From Cololabis saira (Eukaryota; Chordata; Actinopteri; Beloniformes; Belonidae), in the NCBI RefSeq assembly GCF_033807715.1, contig NC_084590.1, positions 2,268,501 through 2,332,500 on the forward strand: a stretch of 64,000 nucleotides of DNA, written 5' to 3'. The notes below the pieces were generated by a model that had not been told where the DNA came from, searched no databases, and worked only from the letters and a program-made list of their open reading frames with translations. Of the stretch, positions 20,880 to 31,609 are shown piece after piece. Each line of letters opens with the position of its first letter. The first letter of the stretch is position 1. The translations under genes and the position numbers were made by a program.

Positions 20880-21188
20880 TTTATGCGAATTGGCGCATAT
20901 TCAATGAGATACGCCTAATTTGCATAGTTACACATACAATTTCAAAAAACTTCCAATGCAATTTTTTTTTGTCTTCATGTAAGTAATTAACTGGGGAAGT
21001 TTCATGATGATATCTGTTTGTTAAAAATTTTACCCTATTCACCTGGGATTTCTTGGCCACCTTGGTCGCCATCTTGAAAAATACACCTTTCTGGTGGTCA
21101 GATTTTGGTAGACTTTTAGGATGTCATTAAGTACACCTAGTACTACAATAATCCACTGAAAAACCTTTTGTTAGAATTTTTTTGGGGT
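20880..21188. repeat. Right arm of 309-bp inverted repeat
   Basis: Inverted partner of 17731-18039. Differences seen are AACAAAAGG/GACAAAAGG, CCAAG/CCCAG and TAAAATTT/TAACATTT on the shared strand. Confidence 0.92.
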
Positions 21189-21506
21189 ATGATGTTTTTT
21201 TTTCATATATGCAGCCGACTAGCTAGGGTCTACGATTTTACATATTGTACATTTTTATCAAAATCATTTATAAGGTTGTTATGGCCCAATAGTGTTACCT
21301 ATGAAATATGATTAGCAAAAAGAACCAAAAGAAAATATTTCTTCTATCTGCTGTAATCCTGCAAAGAAGTCAACCAATAGGCGCCATTCGGCCCCAACGC
21401 CGCCTATTGGTCAATCTGCTTGAATATCAGTGATTGAATGGTCAGTCCTCACCTACTCCCCGCCTCCCAAAGAACGGTAAGGTGGGGAGGGAGTTTGTGT
21501 GGGGAG

Positions 21507-23131
21507 TAGGGATGGGTACCGAAACCCGGTTCCAATTTTGGAACCGGAAGCGAAATCCAAAAATTCGATATTCGTTTAAAAATGCGCATTTCGAATCTTC
21601 ATTTCGAATCCTGGGAGTTTTTTTTTTTTTTCCTCTCTCTCTCTCTCCCCCCGCCCCCCGCGCGCGCTCTGAGTACTACGTCACATCCGCGGCTGCGCTG
21701 TAAGTGGCGGGGCCTTCGTCCTGCGGCGTCCCCGCGTCGTCGGGCGGGGTTTTCGCGGGGCGGTGTCCGGCACCGCGCCGGAAGGCGGACCGGTGGGGGG
21801 GGGGGTCGGATACGGCGGCCGGCGACGGCAACTCTGGACGCGCGCCGGGCCCTTCTCGCGGATCTCCCCAGCTGCGACGCCCGTCAGGGACCCGTTAACG
21901 CGGGCCCCCGGCAGGTCGCCTCTAGGGACCCTAGACTAGGGTTACATATTTATAGAAATATAAATAATGAACGCCTGATTTCAGCAGTGCAGGCGCCAAA
22001 AAGGGACATCCCCAAAACTTCTAAACTGCATAGAAATGTATTTATTTTATATAAAAAAAACTAAATGCTTTGATTTAAAGTGCTTTAATAGCATTGAACT
22101 TGCACGACTGTACAGACAGACAGCCATATAGCAACTGAAATATCCTCTGCTGCTATCTGTACGTCCACATCAGCCCAGATGTAGAATATAGCTACAGGCA
22201 GTACTCGAGTAGAGGGGGGATGAGGGGGGATGGCATCCCCCCTGAAATAAAAACGGTCCAAATCCTCCCTCCTGAAATAAAAACGGTCCAAATCATCCCC
22301 CCTGTAAAACTTCCATCCCCCCTTTCCATCCATTAGTAATTTCATCAATGAATGTGGTTTTACTGCTATTTCAACATTTAGAGTCATCAACAGAAAAATA
22401 ACTTGACAATTTTCACTTGTTTCAAGTAAATTTTCACTTGAAATAAGTAGGAAAATCTGCCGGTGGGACAAGATTTATCTTCTTATTACAAGCAAAAAAA
22501 TCTTGTTTTTTCTACTTATTTCAAGTGAAAATCTACTTGAAACAGGTGAAAATTGTTGTTTTTTCCAGTGATGAGTCTTGTTTTAAGTGTAATGAGATTG
22601 TTTTTACTAAAATGAGACATTTTAACTAGAAATAGGACAAATATTCTTGTTAAGATTTTGAGTTTTTGCAGTGATCCATTTTACTTATCCTGTGAAGGAC
22701 AGAGTCATATTGATAAGTTCAGAAAAGTGTTTTTTATTGTTGTGTTTTGATGTATTTGATGTAAGCCCAGTGGATATTTAAAGCTTACAGAAGGCTGCAT
22801 TTAACTGCTGCTATGTCATTCCTGCAGTATTTCTGCAGGTGTTTTGGTCACTGCTATTATTTGTAATATATTATATTATTTGTAATCAGCACAGGCAGGC
22901 TGAGGGGAGACCACTTTATATATGTTAAAGCAAGAAAAAACCTGGTTTTCACAATAGGTGCAGTGCATAGATGACGGGGGAATACTGGCCTGAAAAATTT
23001 TTTTCAGTCAAAAATATTTTTTTTGCTTTAATCCCTGGTATCGGAATCGGTATTCGAAAAGAATCGGAATCGAAATGAGGATTCAAAATAGGAATCGGAT
23101 TCGATGAAAATGCAAACGATACCCATCCCTA
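21507..23131. mobile_element. hAT-type non-autonomous element carrying rDNA
   Basis: The ends are TAGGGATGGGTACCG and, inverted, TAGGGATGGGTATCG. GTGGGGAG is duplicated at 21499-21506 and 23132-23139 (8 bp, as in hAT). Subterminal regions are rich in GGAACCGG/ATTCG words in inverted arrangement. The interior holds a 28S rRNA-like piece (21708-21922), a CCCCCCTGAAATAAAAACGG repeat (22195-22330) and a self-complementary AAGTGAAAAT-rich MITE (22384-22680). No transposase is present. Confidence 0.75.
21708..21922 (+). pseudogene. 28S rRNA gene fragment (expansion-segment region)
   Basis: The stretch ending with ACTCTGGACGCGCGCCGGGC, TCGCGGATCTCCCCAGCTGC and GCAGGTCGCCTC matches, from memory, the vertebrate 28S segment just upstream of the GGCCGGCGCCTAGCAG block. 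It includes the GC-rich variable part before it. Only about 215 bp are present, so it is no rRNA gene. Conserved 28S sequence does not continue on either side. Confidence 0.75.
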
Positions 23132-23209
23132 GTGGGGAGTAGGTGTCTTTTAAAAAAAAAAACTCAAGATCGTAGACCCTAGCTTTAATTTAAAGAGGAA
23201 TGAGTGTAT

Positions 23210-23411
23210 ACATGATCGCAGAATTATTCTATTCGGATTTAAAATCAGAGTAAACCAGCCACTTACTTAAGAATTAAGTTTAATTCGGAATGGACATTTA
23301 TTCATTATTCATTGGGAATTAGGTGTTTACATGGTAATTTTTACTCATTTTAAATAAGGTTTAATTTTAATTCTGAATTAAAGAGGAATTAAACTTCCCA
23401 TGTAAACGCAC
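23210..23411. mobile_element. Right part of a TTTACATGG-type repeat
   Basis: AATTAAG/AATTCGGAATG words end in CCCATGTAAACGCACTG. It is the inverted counterpart of 17262-17560. Class unknown. Confidence 0.4.
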
Positions 23412-23718
23412 TGACTCTAGTGTTTAAGCTGCTCCAGCCCTGTCAAGACTCAGGCACAGAAGGTCCAGCTGTCTTCTCTCTGCTTGTGCATGTGCATGTA
23501 TCTGAATATCCATGACTGCTTTGTAATATTCTCACTGGAATGAAAAGTAATTTCGTAGTATAACTCAAGGTCGTGATAATATTTCAGTTGTGTTTGAACT
23601 GACGTTTGTTCAGGCTGGTTCTGCCATCACAAGTGGCCCCCCCTCATCAGGATTTCATTGGATAACATCATGAGTTATTAGCAGTTACTGAGGAGCTCCA
23701 GACAGGAAGTGTCCTCAC

Positions 23719-23950
23719 CTGCTGCGATGGCTCCAATCAGGGGTCCCAGGGTGAGGGACCAGGGGTAGTTCCAGGGCCCGATGATAAGAACCACCCCTAA
23801 GGGCTCCGGACGGATATAAACCTCATCTCTTAAGGTGAGCAGGTTCTTCTCTACGTGTCGAGCAGCTGCCCACTCTGCAAGCTTCTCTGTCGCCAGCTTG
23901 ATCTCATGTTCGATCCCGATCAGCTCCAGGAGCGGTGTGTCGTACTGGCT
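23719..23950 (-). CDS. aldh3a2: Fatty aldehyde dehydrogenase, coding exon 2
   Basis: The product runs SQYDTPLLELIGIEHEIKLA, then EKLAEWAAARHVEKNLLTL, then YIRPEPLGVVLIIGPWNYPW and SLTLGPLIGAIAAG. The PLGVVLIIGPWNYP segment is the ALDH motif near the oxyanion hole and cofactor site, with its conserved asparagine. The acceptor is TTTCTCCCAG and the donor GCAG/GTGAGG. The 232 nt leave phase 1, completed by exon 3 as glycine. Confidence 0.93.
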
Positions 23951-24539
23951 CTGGGAGAAATACAGTTTTTATTTATTTTATTTTTTTATTCATATGCACA
24001 ATGATAAAACAGTAATTATATTAACAATACAAGGACAAATAATTGTGCAGGAGAGGAAAAGAAGCCCGAAGGGCTTATAAAAAATCCTCCCCCTCAATAC
24101 AAAATCACAAAAACAAATCAATCAATAAAAAAAGAAAAGAAAGGAAAAATAAAAGGTAAAAGAAACAACAAAAAAAACACAATAAACACACAAACAAAAA
24201 ATATCTATAAAATGGCAATTTCATTTCCATTAGAATAGCCTATTAATTTTGCCTAGATAAGAGATTCCCCACCAAGCTGGTCCTAAACATTTTTAAGGAT
24301 GATGCAAATTTAAGAGACCGATCTAAAGAGTTCCAGAGTTGAGGGCCATGGAATTTGATGAAGGATTTGTGACTGGAGGTTAGACAAAGAGGTAAATGAA
24401 AGTTCTTCCGACCTCGCATACACTGTGCGATTGTCGGCTCGTTTTGAACCGGTTTTCCAGTCGTGCAACTATTTTTTCGTTCGGGCCGGATTTTGACCCA
24501 TTCGTTGATCGTGTCTCGTGCAGTAAACGTGGGGTAACG

Positions 24540-24797
24540 TTGAGAGAGTAACACCTCACGACGAGAGATTAACATCTCGCGACGAGAGATTAACACCTCA
24601 CGAAGAGAGAGTAACACCTCACGACGAGAGATTAACACCTCACGATTAGAGATTAACACCTCACGACGAGAGATTAACACCTCACGACGAGAGAGTAACA
24701 CCTCACGACGAGAGAGTAACACCTCACGACGAGAGATTAACACCTCACGACGAGAGATTAACACCTCACGACGAGAGATTAACACCTCACGACGAGC
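24540..24797. repeat. 21-bp minisatellite
   Basis: About twelve units of a 21-bp sequence built on AACACCTCACGACGAGAGA, with a few single-base variants (GATTA/GAGTA, GACGAG/GATTAG). On the minus strand it translates as repeats of LISRREV, which I regard as an accident of a unit length divisible by three. Confidence 0.92.
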
Positions 24798-25117
24798 TCC
24801 CGATCACAAATCGTGAGCTCGCAAGAAAATCAAACGTGTTTGAAATCCTGGTCGCTCGTCGTGAAGGCATCTCACAGTTGAAGCAGCTACGACCCGATTG
24901 GACTCATCCTTTCACAGAGAGCATGCACAATCTCTGATGTCACGTCAAAAACTATTATTTGTAGTTTAAAATGTTGCAAATTCACATTACAAATCATGTT
25001 TTAATAGCAGAAAAAAGACCGCATTTCCCACATCTGCCCAGACAATTCCTTGTCCAATCACGACGTTGTCTAATCTTTTTTCATTTATCGCCACACAGAA
25101 TGGCACAAATTGCCAAA

Positions 25118-25222
25118 GGCTAATTTATGGTTCCGTGTTACACAACGGGGCGCGTCGCCGCGTACCCTACGCCGTAGGCTCTACATTGGTGTAACGCGGG
25201 ACCATAAATCAGCCTTTAGTGT
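25118..25222. mobile_element. TWA-type palindromic MITE copy
   Basis: The arms AAAGGCTAATTTATGGTTCC and CCATAAATCAGCCTTTAG surround a CGTACCCTACGCCGTAGGCT core. It belongs to the same family as 26574-26656, 35376-35515 and 40945-41085. Its right flank (GTGTGCTGTTCTGAACAC) also occurs beside the copy at 15535. Confidence 0.75.
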
Positions 25223-26019
25223 GTGCTGTGTGCTGTTCTGAACACAAAGAAGTGTTAATTTTGCTGGGACGTTGAGTCCCTCCACCGAGACAACTTTTGC
25301 GGTATGCATTCATTGTTGTGTCTAAAAATGATGCGCAGTGCCCACCCAATCAGAAGCGGTACAGATATTTTGTGATTTATTTTTATATATATATAAAAAA
25401 TTAAGGATCCCCATAACCTTTGATCAGGTGGGCAGGACGCACGTTTGGGTGGACACAGCCCACCCCTGCCCCAAAACCAGCCACGACTTCCAGTAACAGA
25501 GAGGTCCGACAGGAGGATTATGATCGTATAGTGTGAGCAGACGTGAGTATTATGATCGTATAGTGTGAGCAGACGGAGCATCAGAGCATCGGGTCGTTCA
25601 GTGTGAGACCATAAATCGTGGGCTGTGAACTTTTGAACTCAGCGATCTAGTCGTGCAGTTTGAGATGGGGCTGAATCAAACCATTTAAAATATCGCACAG
25701 TGTCTGCCCAGCTTAACTGAATAAGAGTGAATATCTGATGATAACAGAAAAAAATGATGAAAAGTGCCTGGAATATCTTGTTTGGAATGAATGAACTTAA
25801 ACATAAACAGGCATGTTTGAAACATATTAATAGAAAAAATACCAGTAATTTAAATTTGCTAAATAAGGGTGCAGAAGGTGCTTGATGTGTAGAATATGAA
25901 ATCATTCTCAAGAATTTTTTCTAAATTAAAAATAATTGATTAAGGTACGAAGAATAAGAAGCGCCCCAGTTAAATCAATTTTGATTATGTGAAGGAGGCT
26001 TTTAGGAGTCACCACTCAC

Positions 26020-26182
26020 CCTGTTGATGTCCTGTTTGAGAGCCGTGGAGATCTCCGTCTCCTTCTCTGTGATCATCCTCTGCAAGGCGTGGAGCTGCTG
26101 CAGCCTGAACTCCAGGGGTCGAGTCCGGCCGCTGAAGAACGCCTCTCTGGCCCTCTGCACCGCCTGTCTCTCCATAGTCAAT
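26020..26182 (-). CDS. aldh3a2: Fatty aldehyde dehydrogenase, first coding exon
   Basis: Translation starts at the ATG at 26175: [20 protein letters not shown], then [15 protein letters not shown] and KQDINR (52 codons). This is the ALDH3 N-terminus, which begins directly with the helix bearing R-x-AF-SGR-RPL. The enzyme oxidises medium- to long-chain fatty aldehydes to fatty acids with NAD+; in vertebrates ALDH3A2 sits on ER or peroxisome membranes through a C-terminal anchor. An acceptor (CTTTGTTGGGACAG) 7 nt before the ATG implies a non-coding first exon further right, not identified. An earlier in-frame ATG is less likely because it lies beyond this acceptor. The donor is AACAGG/GTGAGT. 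Confidence 0.9.
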
Positions 26183-26217
26183 CTGTCCCAACAAAGAAGA
26201 ACACCCATGGACACTTA

Positions 26218-27039
26218 GGGTCAATCCTAATACACCTACTTTCTACCACTAGCCCTAAAAATAGGTAGGGCCCTTGTAATCTTCCCTAGGGATTGGGACA
26301 CCACTTGCTACGTCACTTGCGTGGTTTACGTTCGGGTACGTAAGCGTAAGTTTGCACATACGTCACACCATATCAGGAAGCCCAGAGCTAAAAGCTGTTT
26401 TAATTTCTGCTGTAGCGCTGTTAATATGCCACTTTATCAAGTTTTAATATTTTTTCAGGCGTAAAAGTAACCGTTACGATCCCCAACCTGGGCTCAGTTT
26501 ATCCAAATAACGCCTGTTAAGAAATTTGATCCGATGTTTTCGGGGGATATCTAGAGCCGCCGGCTCGGGAGCTGATTTATGGTTCCGCGTAACATCGACG
26601 CAGAGCCTACGGCGTAGGGTACGCGTCGATTTAACGCGGAACCATAAATCAGCCTTTATTATGGCGAGATCTGAAAAAACGAGCAAGCGAGTGATTATAT
26701 ACATTCATACATATTTCTCGCTAGAAATGTAATCAAAATGCATTTTTATGCAGAAACAAACTCAAAATATTGATTTTATTCACTAAAAAATAAGAAATGT
26801 CCGCCATGTTTTTTCGTTTGATTCAGTCCGCAAATGACAACGAAAAGCATTCTGGGAATTTTTTCTAACCCTCGGTCAGCTAGTGTGCATCTGAAAACCC
26901 TCGTTTTTAAGGGGTAGATTCATACACACTAGCCCCCGCTATGTCCACTAGCCTTACATGCACCGCTACCCTCACGGGAACGCGCACAATTTAGGGTTAG
27001 GGCTGAAAAGTAGGACTAGGGGGGGATTGGGACTGGCCC
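26218..27039. mobile_element. Harbinger-like MITE with TTA duplication
   Basis: The ends are GGGTCAATCCTAATACACC and, inverted, GGGCCAGTCCCAATCCCCC. TTA flanks both sides (26215-26217, 27040-27042), fitting PIF/Harbinger. It contains a TWA-type palindromic MITE. It lies just upstream of the first coding exon of the aldehyde dehydrogenase, within the 5' intron inferred from the splice acceptor. Confidence 0.65.
26574..26656. mobile_element. TWA-type palindromic MITE copy (short)
   Basis: A compact palindrome with arms GCTGATTTATGGTTCCGCGT and its inverse around a CTACGGCGTAGGG core. It is the shortest complete copy of the family in this window. Confidence 0.85.
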
Positions 27040-27269
27040 TTACTGAATTCCAAGCCTAAAATTTGACAATTATCTTTTTATTCACGTATTCTTGGAGAGG
27101 CACCCCAGTTCTATGTCCTGCACCCGTCTTCCTCTCCAACTCCTGAATCTACACAGCGTTGTGTCGGTTAGCAGGGCAGAAACGGACTTAGACCAACTTA
27201 GTTCAGAAGATGTCTTGTTTTTATTTTCAGACCTCACAAAGCCATACCTGGACCTGATCCCTATCTACT

Positions 27270-28021
27270 GGTGAGAAGGTGCAGGAGCAACACAGTCATG
27301 AAGAAATATGCATTTGTTTTTATTTTTTTTTAAACAAAATTTGAATTTGAATCTGAATGCACAACACCGGAACCTGCAGTGTGGGAGTGAGAGGGGCAGG
27401 GTAACGGCCCGGTCAGGCGGGGGAGAGATTTGTCCGTCAAGACTCCTCTCCCTGGCCCTGCCCCTTCTCAACCTTTCCCTGACCCTGAACCAACCTGGGG
27501 CTTGTTGATTGGGCCGGAGCTTCGGGAGCTGCGTGCTGGCCTGCGGTCCCCACCCCTGGTCATCCCGCTGCTGCTTCCACCTGCCTGCGGTCCCCACCCC
27601 GGTCATCCCGTTGCTGCTTCCACCTGCCTGCGGTCCCCACCCCCGGTCATCCGTTGCTGCTTCCACCTGACTGCTGTCCCCACCCCCGGTCATCCCGCTG
27701 CTGCTTCCACCTGCCTGCTGTGTGCTGTTGACGTCCCCGACCCCCCCAGTCTGGCCCGCGGCAGGAGGGTCCCCCCTGATGATCAAGGTCCTGGTCCAGG
27801 TTTCTTCTAAAGGGGAGTTTTTCCTTGCCACTGTTTGGCTTAAGGCTTTTCTCCCACTATGGGAGTTTTTACCTGCCACTGTTTATGTAATAATTGCTCG
27901 GGGGTTTATGTTTATGTTTATGTTTATGTTCATGTTCTAGATCTCTGGAAAGTGTCTAGAGACAACATCTGTTGTATTAGACGCTATATAAATAAAATTG
28001 AATTGAATTGAATTGAATTGA
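27270..28021 (+). mobile_element. LINE 3' end (L2/Rex-like family)
   Basis: It shares the 3'-UTR landmarks of the LINE at 31610-33357: AGGGTCCCCCCTGATGA, AGGGGAGTTTTTCCTTGCC, CTATGGGAGTTTTTACCTGC, then a (GAATT)n tail. It has no ORF. A four-unit ~43-bp VNTR (27535-27720) lies inside. The (TTATGT)n-like run near 27905 is also shared. Confidence 0.75.
27535..27720. repeat. ~43-bp VNTR in a LINE 3' UTR
   Basis: Four imperfect units built on CTGCGGTCCCCACCCCCGGT followed by CATCCCGCTGCTGCTTCCAC. The sister LINE at about 33018 has a single unit, so the array expanded in this copy. Confidence 0.8.
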
Positions 28022-28720
28022 ACTTTATTGAAAATATACAAACTCTCAAAGAGGATAATGGACAAATATAAATTTAAATGCAATATGAAAAGAAAGGAAA
28101 ATCAATATCAAAATAAAAAATGGGGATTCTTGTAAGGAATACAAAAAACTTTAAGTGAATTTAAATTCACATAATGGAGCATAGAAAAGGAGAGGAATTA
28201 TTAAATTAAAATAACGATCAATGTCTAGACTTATTTTACTTGCATTTTTGTTTTCTACTCTTTTGACACATGTGAAAAAAATCTTAAAATCGTTAATAAA
28301 ACCCCGGAAGGAGGGTTTACAATTTCTCCATTTGGCACAATGAATATGGTACTTACCCAGTAACAAAATTATATTAATAATATCAGAAAGAATAAAATAA
28401 TGTGGCTTAATTCAAAAGGTGGAACATTATTAATTTTAAGAGATATCCAATTGTGTATGTCTGTCCAGAAACAATGGGAAAAAGGACATTGATAAAACAA
28501 TTGTTCCAGTGTTTCTTCATCCTTTTTGCAGAAGAAACTACCTCAAATTTAAATCTTTTTTTAAGAAATTCTGCCACAGAATAGACGAAAATATGCATTA
28601 TATGGTGTTGTGCAACTCATAGGTAGCTTGGCTGTCCAGTTATCAAGGCTAATGATAATTCTATTAAAGAATTATTAATAATTAATAAAGTTGACTATTT
28701 ATCAAATTGTATTATCAAAA
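28022..28720 (-). mobile_element. L1/Tx1-like LINE ORF2 C-terminal fragment
   Basis: On the minus strand: FFCKKDEETLEQLFYQCPF, then SHCFWTDIHNW (the C-x2-C...H...C-like motif at the end of L1-type ORF2). Further on come GKYHIHCAKWRNCKPSF and FINDFKIFFTCVKRVENKNA. It is 5'-truncated, abuts the (GAATT)n tail of the preceding LINE, and its 3' end faces that tail. Confidence 0.65.
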
Positions 28721-28721
28721 A

Positions 28722-30340
28722 ATGATAGTTCTCGTAGGGGCACCACCGCCGGGGCCTTACTCCGGTGGAATTCGATAACTAAAACAGCAGAAAATCAGTC
28801 TCATATGATTTTTGAATTATCCTGCAGAACAGCAAATCTTACAGAATAACAGTGAAGGCGTGATGTCCGAACACTAGGCTCTGCTTAAACAAATCAATCT
28901 GTGACCAAATCTTGCATGAAATAACAACCACTCATAAAAAAATCAATCAGGATTTATTCACATACGGGTATCAAAAGATGGTAAATAAATACCCAATAAA
29001 TCTGATGGCAGAAATGGCTTAAGTATCATAAAACAATTAATTAACTAGAAAAACATCAATAGAAAAATAGGACATGAAAGTTAAATGCATGGAATGAAAA
29101 GAAAAGAATCAAATGTAATAATAATAAAGATGATAAAGAACACAATAATGATAACGTACAGTAATACGCATACAGTAATCTCATTAAACATAAGTTCAGC
29201 TTTACACCGTTCTAACTGACTGATCGCCCAAACACAGCCTCACGTCTCCTCTGGATTCTGCATCTGGGCTGCGGGTTCTGTCGGGGGTTCCAGTCCAATG
29301 CGGCCTCGTTCCTCTCGGCTCTCAGTCCAAGCAGTCTCTCGTCTCTCTCTCTTCTCCTTCGACTCTGAAGAAATAAAAAGACAGGGGTGCAGCAGCCGGG
29401 CGATCCTGCCCTGGTCAACGGAGCCTATCACGGCGTCTCGGTGCGCGCGGGGATCCGGTCCACTCGTCGGACGTGCGGGCTCCCGTCCGGGCTCCTGAGC
29501 GCGTGGGCCTCACGGACACAGGTGGCTGGGTGCTCCTCGGGCTGAGCTGGCAGGCTGACCGGAGGATCAGGCCCTCCTCGGGAGAGAACTTAGAGCGGAG
29601 AGAGAAATTAGAAAAGAGAGAAACTTGGGAGCGCAGTGCGCTCCGTGGTAACGGGTCTTACGCTCCGCCGGACACTCCAGGCTCGAAGCGGCTCCCCCCC
29701 CCGTCTCGTTGCAGCGCTCAGGAATAAATGGGTAGATGCGGCCGTGGCTGCCTCGGTCGGCAGGCACGTCTTGTCCGGTCCGCTGGCTGAGGGAGAGAGA
29801 GCACTGGGCAGGAAGGGAGCTTTTGAGTTCCGCGGGCTGCGTGATGTCACCAGCCCCTGGCAAGTGATTGGGTGCTTCCCGCTTTTGGGCTTGGGGCGGT
29901 TTTACTGAGAGGGACAGTCCCCCCCTTCAGGGCTCGCTTCCTGGGCTCCATTTAGTCTGAACCCCCCCTGGTGTCGTCACCCCAGGGAGTCTGTTCCTGG
30001 TCCCTTTGCGTTGTCTTTTCCTTTGTTCCTCCAGGTCTGGCAGGAACCCTGCTGGGTTTGTGGGGGCTATACTGCGCCTGGCCCCCCTCCTAGGTGTCGT
30101 AAACTTACTATCTCGAGCTAGGCCGTGGGGGTCGTAAACGGACTATCTCGGCCGAGATCACCAGGAGGCACATTGCAGCCGGTTTTCAGCTGAGCAGTTT
30201 CAAAGTTTCAAATATACACATTCACAAAATGTTCATACACATTTATAAGTCCAGAGTTCACGTGGGCGACGCCCAACAATGGTCATATGCAACAGTTAGT
30301 AACCGCTCTTTTAGTCCTGTGTTTTTTCTTTTGTGTAAAA
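28722..30340. other. Unassigned region, GC-rich centre
   Basis: No protein with a recognisable domain is found. 28722-29200 is AT-rich. 29200-30150 is GC-rich with CpGs and restarts such as GTCGTAAACTTACTATCTCG / GTCGTAAACGGACTATCTCG (30097 and 30130). It could be an LTR or a decayed retroelement leader, but I could not identify paired LTRs or a primer site. Confidence 0.3.
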
Positions 30341-30396
30341 CATAATCGAAATCACGTGATCTTAGTCTGACATAGCCCACAATGAATTAGGATATA

Positions 30397-30752
30397 AACA
30401 GAGTTTGAGGCAGGATTGAGGCAGGATTTATGAAAAAAATCCATATACGTTTTAAGTTTTCTAGTAATAATGTCAGATGAAGCGTTCCAAACCAAAAAGA
30501 ATGAGCCCTCTAGTGTATCTCTCCATTGCCTTGAACAGGCGGTGTGCTGCAAAATGTGCTGCAATTCGGAGGCCAAATTTCCCGCGCTGTCCTGCGGATG
30601 TGACGTCACATGACGCTGCATGCGCGTTCTCCCCGTTCTTCCCGTTCTCCCGTGCCGGCTTCACTGTTGGGTGCAGTACCCCCGACGGCCGTCGTGGCGA
30701 AGGGTGGCGCTAGAGAGTCTCATTTCTTAAAAGGAGCCTCATGCTCCTTTAA
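30397..30752. mobile_element. TTAA-type MITE, copy 1
   Basis: The right end is ...GCCTCATGCTCCTTTAA. About 340 bp match, in inverted orientation, the copy at 46179-46518, including AAAAGAATGAGCCCTCTAG and GATGTGACGTCACATGACGC. The left end is degenerate. TTAA ends suggest a Kolobok- or piggyBac-type parent. Confidence 0.7.
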
Positions 30753-30759
30753 TTTAATG

Positions 30760-31600
30760 AATAAAAAAAGGATTAAAAGTATACCTATAGAAAAGTCATG
30801 TGGCTGCCCCCTGAGGGACTACATTGAGCACCGGAGTGGCACTGCGGAAGTATAGAATGTACGAAGTATTTGGTCACGTGACCCATCGGCTTCTGAATCT
30901 TTTAAAGCTGGTTTTCTTCGTGCAGTGCACAGCCATGTTCCTCAGCAAGCCAACGGGTACATGACCACCGCATCTCAATCAAAGTTAGCTTTGTTCCCAG
31001 CTCATTCAGCAAAACCCCGCCGAAATATCTGTAGAGCTGCCGTGAGACGTTTCCAGCAGGATATACCGTTCAACATGGATGGCAAAATAAAAAATGATCA
31101 TCATATTTAGCCAAAGCTATGTCAATACAATTGGGGAGTTAAATCGCAAAGGGTGGAAGCATGACGATTACAGGTGAGGAAAATACAACAGTTAGCGATT
31201 GAATTGATATAGATCAAAAGATTATCTCTGCTCTACAGTTGGACATTTTAACATGTGAGTCAATTGAGAGTGACTGTCCTTTGCAGTCGGCCTATATCAG
31301 TCATTTGTGGAACTGCAACGAAACTTAGTTCTGCATCGTGCATCGGTGCAGGAATGAGTTGGCCGGCGCTAATACGGGAGCAGAGATGTGAGGCAGGAGA
31401 AGAGGAGGAAGCACAAACAGCTAGCCAGTGGAATAGTGTTTCAACTGTAAACTTACCTGGTCTGGAATTATATAACATAAGTTACACCAGTTTTGGTGAG
31501 TTTATGTTGATTTTATTGTATTTTTCCATGTTTCCATGTGTCATTGCTGGCAGAGAGCTAACGCTAACAACGTTGCCGTCTCAAGTCTCACGCATTGAAT
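30760..31600. other. Unassigned region
   Basis: No conserved coding sequence or known repeat is recognised. It forms the left flank of the L2/Rex-like LINE. Short open frames here have no recognisable domain. Confidence 0.3.
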
Positions 31601-31609
31601 GTGAGATTC

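Larger units (their letters stand above)
17731..21188 (-). mobile_element. Long-inverted-repeat element with a CXC-type gene
   Basis: Two 309-bp arms, about 99% identical, enclose about 2.8 kb that carries a minus-strand gene with an upstream exon and a long main exon. This layout is that of a DNA transposon with long terminal inverted repeats. No transposase motif I know is visible, and no clear target duplication abuts the arms. The element lies in the ALDH intron between exons 3 and 2, on the same strand as ALDH. The high arm identity suggests recent insertion or gene conversion, but the gene inside is damaged. Confidence 0.6.
24416..25712. mobile_element. Unclassified TIR element with minisatellite
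   Basis: The ends read ACACTGTGCGATT on the left and, inverted, ACACTGTGCGATA on the right. It splits the LINE reading frame. Inside are the 21-bp minisatellite and a TWA-type palindromic MITE (about 25118-25222). No transposase or clear target duplication was found. Confidence 0.5.
23960..25950 (-). mobile_element. LINE 3' end, split by a DNA element
   Basis: Two minus-strand blocks encode one RT C-terminus: about 25850-25713 (CLFMFKFIHSKQDIPGTF, then FFLLSSDIHSYSVKLG) and 24420-24243 (RKNFHLPLCLTSSHKSF, then GPQLWNSL and FRTSLVGNLL). The GPxLWNSL motif marks the end of ORF2 in CR1/L2/Rex-type LINEs. The 3' UTR runs to a T-rich tract (plus strand) at about 23966-23990. The interruption is 24416-25712. 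Confidence 0.6.

Noticed and set aside
21582..22064. 160-codon Arg/Gly-rich frame
   Set aside because: It runs across the 28S rRNA-like fragment and MITE sequence, so it is not a protein gene.
17262..23411. One single element bounded by TTTACATGG-type ends
   Set aside because: The ends are only loosely inverted and no duplication was found; two separate copies are equally likely.
24243..24785. 180-codon frame with LISRREV heptads
   Set aside because: It is made of a 21-bp minisatellite joined by chance to a LINE C-terminus; no start context or domain.
28722..30340. Possible LTR retroelement leader or solo LTR
   Set aside because: No paired LTRs, primer-binding site or gag/pol sequence could be identified.
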